Shown: piece by piece, positions 10,702-21,800 of the stretch
How positions within the stretch are numbered: position 1 is the first letter of the stretch
Layout of the letters: the number at the start of each line of letters is the position of its first letter
Origin: Deinandra increscens subsp. villosa
Taxonomy: Eukaryota > Streptophyta > Magnoliopsida > Asterales > Asteraceae
Length of the DNA: 64,000 nucleotides
Reading direction: 5' to 3'
Assembly: GCA_039602395.1 (NCBI GenBank)
Contig: JBCNJP010000003.1
Coordinates: forward strand, 65,214,278 to 65,278,277
Position numbers and translations under genes: made by a program
The notes under the pieces: generated by a model
What the model was told of the DNA's origin: nothing
The model's database searches: none
The model's input: the letters and a program-made list of their open reading frames with translations, nothing else

Positions 10702-11685
10702 ACCATCGCTGTTGCGTTTCTCTCTGATTTCATCACGGTAATTTAGTCTACTTGTGTTCTTATCATAATCATCTTATATTTTTTTTCTTTCTCATATTAT
10801 ATAGAAATTTAACCTCAAATAACGTTAGCGTAAATTTGAATTTGAACTAATTTTATGGAAATTTGTTTAACTAAAACTAGGTTACGTAGATGGCTAGTTT
10901 AATCACGTAATTCACATTCTAGAGATCAAACTGAATTAGGCATCTTCTGTTTGTCCCTAATTTAGGGTGAAAAGTTGAGTTAATTTTTGTCTTTGCCAAA
11001 AGATTTTTATGAGGTATAACCTTATGAATTATGATAGACTATTTTGTAGTTAGGGTTTGTGTGTTCATAGAATTTCTTGTCAAAATATCAGCATATAGCC
11101 ACGAGATCGATAGGGAGTATTCTGCAAGTCTATCCAGCGGCCAAGAATCCGGTAATCAATCGTATAACATTAAAACCATCAATTTTTGCTACACTTCAAT
11201 TGCATATGGTAATTGACTTCTTGCACCTTGAATCCTATAGATATGTGAAGTGAATTTAGAACAGAATCTGTGATCTATATGTCCTTAATTGCTGGAATAT
11301 CAACTGTGTTTGGATGAGTTTTGAATTCTCATTTGCAGAGTAAGTGATTGGCGTCATAGACCGAGCAGTTCCAACAATGAAGAAGGGAGAGCTGGCTGCT
11401 TCTTCTTCTGCTATAAAGACTATTCTAAGAACTAGTTACATTTTAGTTTTGTATTGAGTTATTATAAAGGAGATCATACTCATCAGATTAATACATTTAT
11501 TTGTTAACGTTGAAATATTTTTAGTACTTGTATGAAGTGTTCGAATTGTTTTCTATCTATGAAATGTATTATTTTGCTACAAGTATATTTTATGTACGTT
11601 CTATTATCAGGTTAATTGTCATTATTTGTAGAAATTAGTAATTTTATTGAAAAATATTTTTCTAATTTTTTATTATATTCTTGAC
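10702..11685. other. CACTA right interior, no assigned gene
   Basis: AT-rich sequence. A short frame at 11067-11153 encodes EFLVKISAYSHEIDREYSAS followed by LSSGQESG and then a GT dinucleotide, so it could be another captured exon. I cannot name the source. Confidence 0.35.
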
Positions 11686-11885
11686 GCGCAAAAATGCGTG
11701 GCACTCCATTTATGACGGGGGCTTCCTTGACACCATTTTATGACGCGCTATGCGTCATCGTTCGCACGTCATAAATAGGATGACACGCATTTTGCGCATC
11801 AAGAAGTTTCTTGACATGTCCTTCCTTGACGCGCAAATGTGCGTCATCTGGTACCTTTCTTAACGCGCATTGTGCGTCAAGAAAG
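11686..11885. repeat. CACTA right subterminal repeats
   Basis: At least six copies of TTGACGCGCAA/TGCGTCAT motifs in both orientations, often arranged as TGACGCGCA plus TGCGTCA palindromes. They correspond to the left-end array at 3735-3870 and support a single element between the two ends. Confidence 0.8.
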
Positions 11886-11900
11886 CTGTTTTTTGTAATT

Positions 11901-12161
11901 ATGATATTAACAAACTATCAAGATTCCAGGAGGATCTTTAGCTAGTCAACTCGAACGTTAGCTTACCACTAGACCACGTCCAACTGTCTTGAACGAGTCT
12001 TTATGGGCATCTTCGTGATCACGTGTCCATTATCTGCATACAAACAAATACTAGGGAAAAATAATAGGTTAGTCGATAACTGTATTTCAGGATACCAAAC
12101 CTATGAGGATACTGAATTCTGCGAGCATCTTCCCGGATCCTGAACTACCATCCCCAATAAT
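11901..12161 (-). repeat. Tat-2 3' LTR, inner segment
   Basis: Second half of the split LTR. Its inner end on the minus strand reads TATTGGGGATGGTAGTTCAGG, comparable to TGTTGGTACTAGAATTCAGG at the start of the Tat-1 LTR. It is preceded by TCAGGGGCAAT, a polypurine-tract-like stretch equivalent to TTTGGGGGCAAT before 52981. Confidence 0.7.
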
Positions 12162-12427
12162 TGCCCCTGAATTTTGACGCTTGTCAAGTAAAAAGACAGT
12201 TGTTAAAATTCAAATTTAGACCTTATCTCTTGAAATAATTACGGAGACGATTTGGTAGCTTCTGATTTGACTATGGCTCAACTCCCCTATGAGATTAACT
12301 CATTGGCATTTATCCATAACTAACCCCAATGTTACCTTCTTCCCCATAGAATAGTCAGAAACCCCTCGAGTACTCTCTATTTCCAGTTTAGCTTCTTATT
12401 TTTTCCTTCCGATTTCTATTTGTGATC

Positions 12428-14030
12428 ATGGGAAAAAAGGTCACGTGATCCAGCTTGTCCCTAGCTCCTGCGTCGGTCGAGGACTTCTTTGTTCATGGGT
12501 TTCTTGTTGCTTGGGACGAGGAATTCTACACATTCAAAGATCGGGATATCGTTACTCTCAAAGATTCTGGTGTGTTTCCTCCCAGTGCCATAATCGGAGA
12601 GTACCATCCTTGATCGAAGGCTGATTTTAGCTCTAAGACCTAGGTTTGTTTCTTGTACTACCCCTTTTCTCTCAGAAGGTGTTTCCAGTTTCCTGACCTA
12701 ATCAATGTTTTCTTCAAAACCACTAAGCTATGCTATTCCCAGGTCATACCTATGGTCTGGAGGATTTTGTTTTTTCTGAACAACCTTAACCATATTCGGG
12801 GTCTCGATACCGGTGTCCCTAAAATTTTCCAGGCTTGCCAACTCTGAACCTATGGGAGCAGTCAATTTGTTCTCCAAGCTAGAACGGCGACCTCACAACT
12901 GATTCCGGGCTTCTTACAATGACTATGATTGGAAGAAGAAAATTTTCTTCGTGAAGTGGGATCCAATCGCTGGGGGGGGGGGCTGAGTTTACCTTTGCAC
13001 TAGGTTGGCAAGGGTAGGATGCCCTTAAAACCTTTCGCGAAACCGGTATATTCTTTCCTTCTAACTGTCTTTAACTTCTTTTGTTTTTGCAGCTCAAAAG
13101 TTTGAGAAGCTCGTGGCTCCTGGGACGGACTCTAACAAGAAGCTTGAAAGTTTCTACCTTATCCCGACTGCCAAGAGGGCGTGTACATTGGAAGCTACTA
13201 TAAGCGAGTTGAGTTGTTCCGTAGATCACACCACTAGCACCATGTCCCTAAGCATCTTGAGGCTTTTGTATATTCGGAAATAATGTTAAGGATACTGATT
13301 TGTTTGCAAACTTTCAATGTTGTACCAAAATCATTCATTAAGGTCAAAGAAGAAAAACCTGAAGCTTTTCTCACCACAAAACTGAAGACTCCTGTGACCC
13401 GTCCCAAAGCTTCCTCAAGCAAAAAAAGGAAAACCTCGGAAACCATCGTCTATCTGGAAGACTTTGAAGACCTGAACTAGCCGAAGTGAGCAACAAACTT
13501 CTCCCAATGCAGACCAAGATGAGTATGGTAAAGATGCCTGAAAAACTTTAATATTTTACCGTTCTAGTTTGCTCAAGAGATTCTGAACCTTTTTGCAGGG
13601 TATTGAGAAGCTGAGCTCCTCAGCCATGGCGACTGAGATTAAATTACAGGAAGCTGAAGAAAAAAACCAGGCTTAAGCCTAAATTTCGGAGTAAAATACA
13701 AAATGTTATGAAAAGAAGTTGAAGGAGCAGCAGGAAACTGCTGAAAAGGAGTAGCTGAAAGTCATTGAGGATGCCAAACGCTCTGCCGCCAAAACCATTT
13801 TGGAATCCATGGTCAAAATGGTTGATGAAAGGGCGGCTGAAGGCTTCATTGCCAAGACTTGGGATGCTGCTACCTGGAAGGGCGCCTTAGAGAGGCTTGG
13901 AGACGATGATGTGGTGACCGAGAAGCCGGAGAAAGCTGATGCTAGCAAGGCGGGTGGCGAAGCTGGAGGGTCAATGGTTGAGAAGCTGGTAGAGGCAGCT
14001 GGTTGATGCGGAGAAGACTATGGGCGATGA
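12428..14030 (+). pseudogene. Opposite-strand accessory gene of Tat-2 (gypsy-type 'Transposase_28'-like), decayed
   Basis: Runs against the Tat-2 coding strand. It begins MGKK at 12428. Readable blocks are FLYYPFSLRRCFQFPDLINV with YSQVIPMVWRILFFLNNL (12650-12845), matching FLYYLFLLGMTFLFPALVN and YSQVMPMVWRILFSLDNL in the Tat-1 copy. Later exons hold KFEKLVAP near 13100, a Lys/Ser-rich segment near 13330-13480, GIEKLSSSAMATEIKLQEAE near 13600, and AAEGFIAKTWDAATWKGALE near 13830. I recognise the domain as the plant 'putative gypsy type transposon' family (PF04195 from memory), whose function is unknown. Stops and frameshifts interrupt it. Confidence 0.7.
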
Positions 14031-15180
14031 AGGTAAGTTTATAGACGCCTCAGTCCCCTTTTTTATGGTTCAACTGTTGGTCCAAAAACAATGTGGTTCT
14101 TTGTGTTTCAATATTTGTGGTGGTTGGTTGAAACAAACAATTTAGGGTAGGTTTGAGAAAACAAAACAATGGTGGTGACATGGGTTGAGGGATCCTGTGT
14201 TTACAGAACGAAGCTCAGGTTTTCTTTGATGGTACTTGACACTAGGCAGCCTTAGGTGGAGGGATCTTGTGTTTATAAGATGAAGCCTGTGGTTTTCCCC
14301 TTTTGATTTCCTACGTATATAACAATCCGACTTTTGCCTCTCATGGTGTGTTTATGTTCTTATTTTGATTTTTTTCATGAAAATTTTCGAAATGTTTAAG
14401 TGAGAATCCCAGCGGATGCCTTAGAGATGCTTAAATAGCAAAAATGTTTTAGATCAAAGATGTAAGTTAACAAACCATGATACAAGTCAGTATAAACATA
14501 ACATGATATATAATCATTTGATAATAAGGTACGTGAAAAGTATGTTCTACCTTAGGCGCATTTAGATAACTTTCGGTATCCTCTTTCAGTAGACTTGAGG
14601 ATTGCTGTGGCAAAACCATAGTACCTTTGAAATTGAGTTAAACTTGGGATATACCCGAGATACATGGGACTAACCCAAACTTGGGATAAACTTGGGACTA
14701 AGCCAAACTGGGGATAAACCTGATAAACTTGGGACTAAGCCAGACTGGGGATAAAACAGATAAACTTGGGACTATGCCAAACTGGGGATAAACCCGATAC
14801 ATAAGTGACATGAATATGCGAAAACTTTAGTTAACACGTCAGTGTTAAAAACCTTAGAAATTTTGTGAGGATAGCACGTATGCTATTACTTATGGATACA
14901 TTCCGTAGCCAACAACAATGGAATTGTCAGCCACCTCAAGGATGGACCAGTCCCACCATCTCGAACTACGAGTGAATTACGTGCGTTCCTGACGGGGTGT
15001 TTCCCAATTCCTATAAAAGGTGAATATCTTTTAAACATTAGAAGGTATTCTTAGTACCTTAAGCGTAGGAGAGATGGCCAACCTCTAACTTTTTTAGTGA
15101 TACTTGAGCTTCTGCAAAACACTCAGCGCTTGGTGAGGGGTGTGTGTTAGATAAGCTAACACCATTCCGATGCTTAAGTT
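14031..15180. other. Tat-2 spacer between the convergent pol and accessory genes
   Basis: Non-coding. It holds the tandem repeats at 14640-14805 and an imperfect stem (GTGTTAG, 5-base loop, CTAACAC at 15144-15162) equivalent to the stronger hairpin at 49835-49857 in Tat-1. Confidence 0.6.
14640..14805 (+). repeat. About 37-bp tandem repeats between convergent Tat genes
   Basis: Four imperfect units of AACTTGGGACTAAGCCAAACT followed by GGGGATAAACC. The reverse complement of the core (CCCCAGTTGGCTTAGTCCCA) occurs at the same relative place in Tat-1 (near 50235), so the repeat is a conserved part of the family and not local noise. Confidence 0.75.
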
Positions 15181-15207
15181 AGTAACCCATTGTAGAAATA
15201 ATAATGA

Positions 15208-18200
15208 TTAGTTAACAATAGAAGAGGAAACATACCTGCTTATGATAAGACATGCGAACAAGAATGATATTTGGGGATCCTTAAGGATCCTTACATGAAA
15301 ATAGGCCTTGAGGTGGATGGCATTCAAGGCTCTTGGTAGCAGCTCGCCTTCTATAGTTGCCAATGTGTATGCCTCATTTCTTTCTTCTGAATCAATAAAG
15401 TAAGGACCTTTACACTTAGGTGCCAGCTTCCCATCAGCATGATTAGTTGTATTCTGAAATGCTTTCCTTAGTACCAAATCTCCTACTTGGAATCTTCTGA
15501 GCCTGATATTCTTGTTATAGGACTTGGCCATTCTCTGTTGATATGTCACCATTTGGATTCTTGCAAGATCCCTGAGCTGATCTATGGTTTTGAGGTCCTG
15601 AAGAAGATTTTGACTATTGGATCTAGGATCCTGACAACTGACCCTTGCAGTAGGGTTCACCATTTTTGTAGGGATTACAGCTTCAGCTCCTAATACTAAG
15701 GAAAAAGGAGTTTGACCAGTTTCATTCTTGGGAGTAACTGGTGTTGAGGTTATCACTGGCACAGAAGTAGTAGTGTGTCATAGCAAACATGAATACTTTT
15801 CCTGCAAGTGCCTTGGGAAACTTACCAAAAATATCCATCTCCCATTCATAAAAGACCATGGGGATAGATTGGAATGTAATGGCTCAGCTAGCTGGTGAAG
15901 AATATTGTTGTGTCTTTGGCAGGCATCACATCTTTGAGAGAAGTCCATCGCGTCCTTCTTCATAGTATACCAATAGTAGCCTGTTCTCAGGATCTTTGAA
16001 AATAGTGCTCTACCCCCAGTGTGATTTCTGCAGTCTCCACCATGAATATCTTCAAGAACTTAAAGGTGCCTTAGGCTTCTCCATGCATCTTAAGCAGGGT
16101 CCTCCAAGAGATTTCCTATACAAAGTATTATTAATGATAACATAAGGGACTACCTTAGCGCGAAAAGATCTAGGATTCTCGCCCTTGGGAATATCTCTAT
16201 CTTGAATGTTTTTCTTGATTGGAAAAGTCCGGATTCCCGGGTATCTTCAAGATCCTTTATTTCCATTTCTTCATCTCTTGTGATCATGTTGACTTCCTGT
16301 TTTGCAATTGCTGGGGGTCAGGATATGCGTTATAGATATCTTGACACCTTCTGGTATCCTGAGGGATGATGCCAAGTTCGCTAAAGCGTCAGCTTCTGCA
16401 TTTTCTTCCCTGGGTACCTGTTTTATACCGAAAATAATCCTTAAAAAATGTTAATTTTTTAACAACGTCAAGATATTTTTCTCCCTTCACTGCAATCAAA
16501 GCCTCATATTCGGCTTCATTGTTAGTAGCCTGAAATTCATAAGATACCCTGTTGTGATTTTAGCAGGATACCCATACTTGTTCCTCTTGCATTTTGAGCT
16601 CCATCTGTATAGAGTGTCCATTTATCTTCGAGTTTCTCCAGCTTCTCGAGCTCTTTGTCAGCTTCTGGAAGGATATCACTGCTGGAGTCAGCCACAAAGT
16701 CAGCCAAGGCTTGAGATTGTATGGTTATCCTTGGCTCATACCGGATGTCATAGGCACTCAGCTTGACTACCTACTTGGACATCCTTCCGGACATTTCTGG
16801 CTTCCTTAAGACTGACTTAATAGGATAATTAGATTTCACATGTATAACATGAGTTTCAAAGTAATGTCTAAGTTTAGTTGAAGCCATTATAAGTGATACT
16901 ATTAATTTTTCAAGATAAGAATACCTGGATTCTACGTCAAGCTGCGTTTTACTTACAAAGTATAGCGAATACTGTTGACCTTCATGATCCTTGACTAACA
17001 CGGCATAGACGACACTTCCAGATACGGCTAAGTAAATGGAAAAATGTTCCCCATCTAAACGTTTCATAAGGAGAGGAGCTGATGAAAGGTAGCTCTTTAA
17101 AGAGTTATGTGCCTCTTCATGTTTTTCACTCCACTCACATTTCCGATTCTTTCTCAGGAGATCGTAGAAATCCTTGTTCTTTTCTGAGGATCTTGAAATA
17201 AACATGTTCAGTGCGGCAATCCTTCCTGCTAATCTATGAACATATTTTATTGTTGTTGGAGACTTCAAGTTCAGGATGGCTTGAATCTGCTCAAGGCTTG
17301 CTTCAATTCCTCTTTCGGTTACCATGTATCCCAAAAACTTGCCTGCTCTAACTCCAAATTGACATTTTGAAGGGTTGAGCTTCATGTTGTATTGATCCAG
17401 GATATTGAAGGCAGTTGCAAGATCCCTGATGTGATCCCAACCTTCTTGGACTTTACAACCATGTCATCATTGTAAACCTCCATGGTGTTCCCCAATTGAT
17501 CTTTGAACATCATGTTGACCGGCCTCTCATATGTTGCACATGCATTTCTTAGTCCAAAGGGCATGGTAATATAACAATAGATACATGTGGGAGTCATGAA
17601 GGTTGTGTGCTCCTGGTCGGATGGTTCCATTTGAATCTGCTTGAATCCTGAAGACGCAGCCATAAAAGTCAGCATCTCATGCCCAACAGTTGATTTCACC
17701 GTCGAGTCAATGTGAGGAAGAGGAAAGGGATCCTTTACGCATGCTTTGTTTAGGTCAGTTTAATCTACATATACTCTCCATTTCCCATTCTTCTTTGGCA
17801 CTACGACCACATTGTCTAGCCACTTAGGATACTTGACTTCCATTATCATCTTGGTTTTGAGCAGCTTATCAATTTCTTCTTGGATTATGATATTTGCCTC
17901 CGGAGCAAATTTCCTTCTTTTTTGATGTAGGGCCTGAAAGAATTATCCAATCCAAGTTTATGAGTAATAATGTGCTTCGAGATACCTGTCATGTCTTTGT
18001 GCCTCCCCGTAAAGGTCAAGGTTCTGGATTTCAGGAGATTGATAAGCTCCTGCTCGTTGACATCTAGCTCCCTGGTCTCTGAATCATCAAGTGCTAACTT
18101 CTTTAATTGCTATGCTGGCTTTGACTTTGTGGTAGTCTTCATAGATGAGGTGTAGTAGTGTTTAGCTTCCTACTGATCACTTTGTATCTTGACGACTCCC

Positions 18201-18560
18201 TAAGGTGTCAGAAGCTTAACACATTGGTAATAGGTTGATGGTACAACTTTCATCTCGGTATTCAGGGCCTGCCCAAAATAATATTGCAACAAGAAAGAGA
18301 ATCTATGACACAAAATTTTTGCATAACGTTTACCCCCTCTATGTATACCGGTAGTTTGATATCTCCAACGGTGTTTTTAGTTTCACTACTAAATCCCACT
18401 AATACTAAGGATCTTGGAATGATCTCAGTCTCTGAGATGTTCATTTTCTTTAGGATGTCTAGTCGGATAATGTTGACTGAGCTTCCGTTATCTATGAGGA
18501 TCCTGCGAACCAAATGGTTAGCGCAACATATAAAGTTACTACCAGACTATCTTGGTGACG
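15208..18560 (-). pseudogene. Tat-2 protease-RT-RNase H-integrase remnant
   Basis: Right to left. Protease 18262-18513 has LIDNGSSVNIIRLD and ends CNIILGRP. RT 17382-17740 has LTFMAASSGFKQIQME and the catalytic YNDDMVVKS (normally YIDD). The 16771-17385 segment is RT thumb plus RNase H (KFLGYMVTERGIEAS, SIYLAVSGSVVYAVLVKD). Fragments of the archaeal-type RNase H and of the integrase zinc finger (CDACQRHNN, 15778-15963) follow, then the integrase C terminus (RRFQVGDLVLRKAFQN, 15208-15762). Frameshifts and stops separate each block. Order and sequence match the Tat-1 pol. Confidence 0.85.
18104..18112 (-). promoter_or_regulatory. Leaky-stop (readthrough) context TAG CAA TTA, Tat-2
   Basis: On the minus strand, GCA TAG CAA TTA AAG AA separates the protease end from RT, identical to Tat-1 at 46394-46410. 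UAG followed by CAA UUA is the classic type I readthrough signal (CARYYA rule, known from tobamoviruses). Conservation in a decayed copy suggests it was present in the common ancestor. Confidence 0.7.
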
Positions 18561-19567
18561 ATTCTGAACATTGCATTGATCGCTCTCGTCGAGTGAGATC
18601 ACTTTGTTCTCCGTTAATGTTGATGTCCGAACAGGTTTGTCACCCTGTTTAGATTTCGCTTCTTTAGCATGTTTCTTGGCTGATGAATATGAGGTTCCAC
18701 AAATATTCGAGCCTCCTGAGATGAAGTTAATGATTTTTCCATCTACTGGGGGCGATGGTGCCCTTTTCGGGATCCCTTTGGCATCCTGGGTTTTGCTTCT
18801 TTTTTAGCCTAGCAGTTCTTTTAGATGCCCCTTGCTGACCAAGTAGCACTAGGAATCAAAGGAATAACATTTGATACATTACCAGTGTGAGGATTCTAAG
18901 TTCGGATACTAGAGCCATATCCAGGATTTGGCAACATACTTAGTTCACTTGTTGCAACGGTTTGCATTCGGATGAAGTCTCCCTAGTGCACGTCTAAGGA
19001 TCCGCTTTGGAATATTTTTGCAGAAATGATTAGAAATAAGTATCCTTGGGGATCCTATACCGAGGATCCCGAATGAGTTGTGAACTCCTGGAATGGTTGA
19101 GTTGGGGGTCCTAGTGATTGCGAAGTTCCAAAGTTCTTGGGGACGCGATTTCTAGGTATCTGAAGGTTATGTCTCGGAGTATCCTGAACTAAAGTTGGTC
19201 CTTTGCACAATCGAAGAAATTTTAGTGAAGGTTGCTGTAGAGCTCCTGTTTGTCGTAGTTGAGGATCTCGGGTGATAGCGCTGCTGATCCAAGGATCCTG
19301 AGTAATCAAAATCAAGGTGGCCTTTGCTTGATCTTCCACAGGCTTCTCCGATTTCTTAAGTTCTTCTATATTCTTGATAATTGTCTCATTGGCCTTTGCT
19401 TGTTGGTCCATCTGACTCTTCACATGTTTAAACAAAGCAAAAATATCATTATTAGTAATAGCAGGGTCTAGTGACTGAACTTTCGATCCCGATAATGTAG
19501 GGTATTCTGTTTTCTTCGGATGGCCGTCATTTTTCTTCTGACCTCCTGGAAGAGGAGGAAGAGCAGG
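18561..19567 (-). pseudogene. Tat-2 gag remnant, cut by an LTR insertion
   Basis: The N-terminal region (19055-19567) reads KKTEYPTLSGS, ITNNDIFALFKHVKSQMDQ, EELKKSEKPVEDQ. It matches KKAEYPTFTGP, ISNSDLYVLIRQMKAHADE and MELKKSKKPVEE of Tat-1 gag. The stretch 18561-19054 corresponds to Tat-1 sequence before the protease, with most of the gag capsid core deleted. The gene is truncated at 19568 by another LTR. Confidence 0.75.
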
Positions 19568-21300
19568 TGTAACACCTCGCACAAAACCAGGTCAACCCTC
19601 GTCACTTTGACTTTGATTAGCGTTAATTAATCCATATTTAATTGTCATTATGTGCTAATTATGTGTTTATCTTAGTTTATATATATTAGAACATATATAT
19701 AAATCATTGCATGCTTAAAATAATTCCCGAGTTTGTATCCGTTGCAAATCATTTGAAACCTAGTAAAACCATTCGTTATTAAATGGAACCTTTGTAACAA
19801 AACTATATATATATAAAATGGTACTTTTATATATATTTTACTCAAATTTCGTCACGACATTTTGTCACGACAAAACTTTTAAAAATATTAGTTTTTTCTT
19901 CGAGGTTATTCAAGACTTGTAATTCCAAAATCCTTTGTCAGGATACTTTCCTCAAAACATCAACCAAATTGATTCCTTTAAACAACCGAAAAACCTTAGT
20001 GGGCCTTGTAAGCCCAACAGTCGCAAACGAACTCCGTTCGTCACCAAAATTTACCCGAACACGAGTGACATCGTTACGAACGTTTCGACACTTTTCGTTT
20101 CTCCATAACCCGACCCGTTTGGAAGCCCAATTACCGGCCCATTAACCCGACCCTTTCCTTTATTCCTTGCGGCCCACTAACCCAACCCGATCCCTTTGGC
20201 CCGCAACCGAACCCAACCCCAGCCCGACCCAGCCCACCTGCGACCCAGCCCGGCCCGCTGACCCGCACCCAACCCGACCCGCCCCTGTTCGGCCTAGACC
20301 GCCGCCGAACCCGGCCCGATCCCCTTTCCGGCCCAAAATGAAACCCGGCCCGGTTTCTTTTCTTTGTGGGTTACGGCCCAACCAAAAACCCACCCTATTT
20401 AATTTCTTTTTTTAGCCCAAATCTTTTATATAATTTTAACCCAACTAGTTTTTATAATTAAAACCCATCACCTTTGTAGTTTTTATAAAAACTAAAATTA
20501 GTGTTTAATCTCCAAACTTTTTATAAACACTAATCCATTATATTTAAGTCAACCCATGGACTTTTATAAATTTATAAATCTTTAAAACCCTTTCAATTTT
20601 TATAAAAGTCTCCATCTTTTATACAAAATCACCAACAACTGAATTTCTTTGATTTTAATTAATCAAAATTAAAAGTAATTAAGGGTTATTAACCAAAGGT
20701 TAATAAATCAACTTTTGAGTATATAAGAGAGGCTTGGGGTCTCACTTTCCCTTGCACCTCCCTAAAGAACTCTCCTCTCCACCTCTTTCCCTCTCTAAAA
20801 ACCGGCCACCGCCGCCCTCCTCCCTTGCGCCGCCGGCCGGCCACCGCCGGACCACCACCCGCCGCCGCCGGAGAAGCCGAAGCCGCCGGAAAACCCCCCT
20901 CCTCCTCCTCTTTCCACGGTTTCAATCCTACACCCCTTGTGAGTCATTTAAACCTCCTTTTTACTTATGTTTTTCACCCAACATCACCTACAAGTCTTGA
21001 GATCAAAAACCTATCTTTTCTTTTTATATTTTATACAAGACACTTGGTCCTTCAAGAGTCTAGACCTAACCATTCTTTCTCTAATCCTCTAATCACCAAC
21101 ACTTGGGTGGAATAATACAAGTGACTTGATCTAACAAGTTTTGGTGTTCTTAAAGAACTTAAACTAGCCATTTCTTGGGATTTTGCATTTGAGAAATCTT
21201 ATGAAAGTATCATGCAAAGATCTAGATCATTTTAACCAACAAAGTCTTTACATTATGTTACTTACTTGTTATTTACATTTCCTTGCAATTTATATTCATG
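19568..21300 (+). mobile_element. Gypsy-type LTR and leader start, truncated by the assembly gap
   Basis: Starts with TGTAACACC, typical of plant Gypsy (Tekay/Del-like) LTRs, directly inside the Tat-2 gag frame; candidate duplication GCAGG at 19563-19567. A TATA box is at 20719-20727, followed by a CT-rich, GCCGCC-rich leader (20740-20900). The ORFs in the proline-rich GC block (20167-20415) look like LTR composition and not genes. The other end is lost in the gap. Confidence 0.75.
20719..20727 (+). promoter_or_regulatory. TATA box of the Gypsy LTR
   Basis: GTATATAAGAG lies 20-40 bases before a CT-rich start region (CACTTTCCCTTGCACCTCC), a normal LTR promoter layout. This sets the strand of the LTR. 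Confidence 0.6.
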
Positions 21301-21800
21301 NNNNNNNNNNNNNNNNNNNNNNNNNNNNNNNNNNNNNNNNNNNNNNNNNNNNNNNNNNNNNNNNNNNNNNNNNNNNNNNNNNNNNNNNNNNNNNNNNNNN
21401 NNNNNNNNNNNNNNNNNNNNNNNNNNNNNNNNNNNNNNNNNNNNNNNNNNNNNNNNNNNNNNNNNNNNNNNNNNNNNNNNNNNNNNNNNNNNNNNNNNNN
21501 NNNNNNNNNNNNNNNNNNNNNNNNNNNNNNNNNNNNNNNNNNNNNNNNNNNNNNNNNNNNNNNNNNNNNNNNNNNNNNNNNNNNNNNNNNNNNNNNNNNN
21601 NNNNNNNNNNNNNNNNNNNNNNNNNNNNNNNNNNNNNNNNNNNNNNNNNNNNNNNNNNNNNNNNNNNNNNNNNNNNNNNNNNNNNNNNNNNNNNNNNNNN
21701 NNNNNNNNNNNNNNNNNNNNNNNNNNNNNNNNNNNNNNNNNNNNNNNNNNNNNNNNNNNNNNNNNNNNNNNNNNNNNNNNNNNNNNNNNNNNNNNNNNNN
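21301..21800. other. Assembly gap (500 N)
   Basis: Exactly 500 N, probably a placeholder of unknown true size. Frames reported across it are artefacts. It hides the rest of the Gypsy LTR element and the RT/RNase H and 3' LTR of Copia-1. Confidence 0.98.

Larger units (their letters stand above)
3715..11900. mobile_element. Non-autonomous CACTA (En/Spm-like) transposon carrying host gene fragments
   Basis: The left end is CACTACTAGAAACAGG. The right end, read inward, is AATTACAAAAAACAGC, which aligns without gaps at most positions but has lost the exact CACTA terminus. Both ends carry subterminal repeats built on TGACGCGCA/TGCGTCA, a CACTA hallmark. Flanks are ATA (3712-3714) and ATG (11901-11903), compatible with a mutated 3-bp duplication. 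It interrupts the Tat-2 LTR. No transposase (TNP2/TNPA-like) is visible, so mobility would need a helper. The interior carries fragments of a syntaxin, a methyltransferase and an AP2 factor, plus a nested ARID retroelement. Confidence 0.8.
3346..19567 (-). mobile_element. Decayed Tat-type Gypsy retrotransposon (Tat-2), reverse orientation
   Basis: Extent is inferred from homology to the intact Tat copy at 43037-58736. Its 3' LTR is split in two (3346-3714 and 11901-12161) by a CACTA element. Next come a PPT-like stretch near 12162, an opposite-strand gene (12428-14030), conserved tandem repeats, integrase, RNase H, RT, protease and gag in reverse order. The 5' LTR is missing because another LTR starts inside gag at 19568 and leads into the assembly gap. 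Many stops and frameshifts make it inactive. Confidence 0.8.

Noticed and set aside
3715..11900. Alternative reading of the element as a Pack-MULE or Helitron
   Set aside because: CACTAC at the left end and TGACGCG subterminal repeats fit CACTA; there is no long terminal inverted repeat with a 9-bp duplication and no CTRR/hairpin end.
3715..11900. Search for a CACTA transposase
   Set aside because: No TNP2- or TNPA-like residues seen on either strand; the largest frames belong to the nested ARID element.
20160..20925. Proline/arginine-rich frames in GC-rich sequence on both strands
   Set aside because: They fall in an LTR with biased composition (CCCGACCC, GCCGCC runs) and show no domain on either strand.
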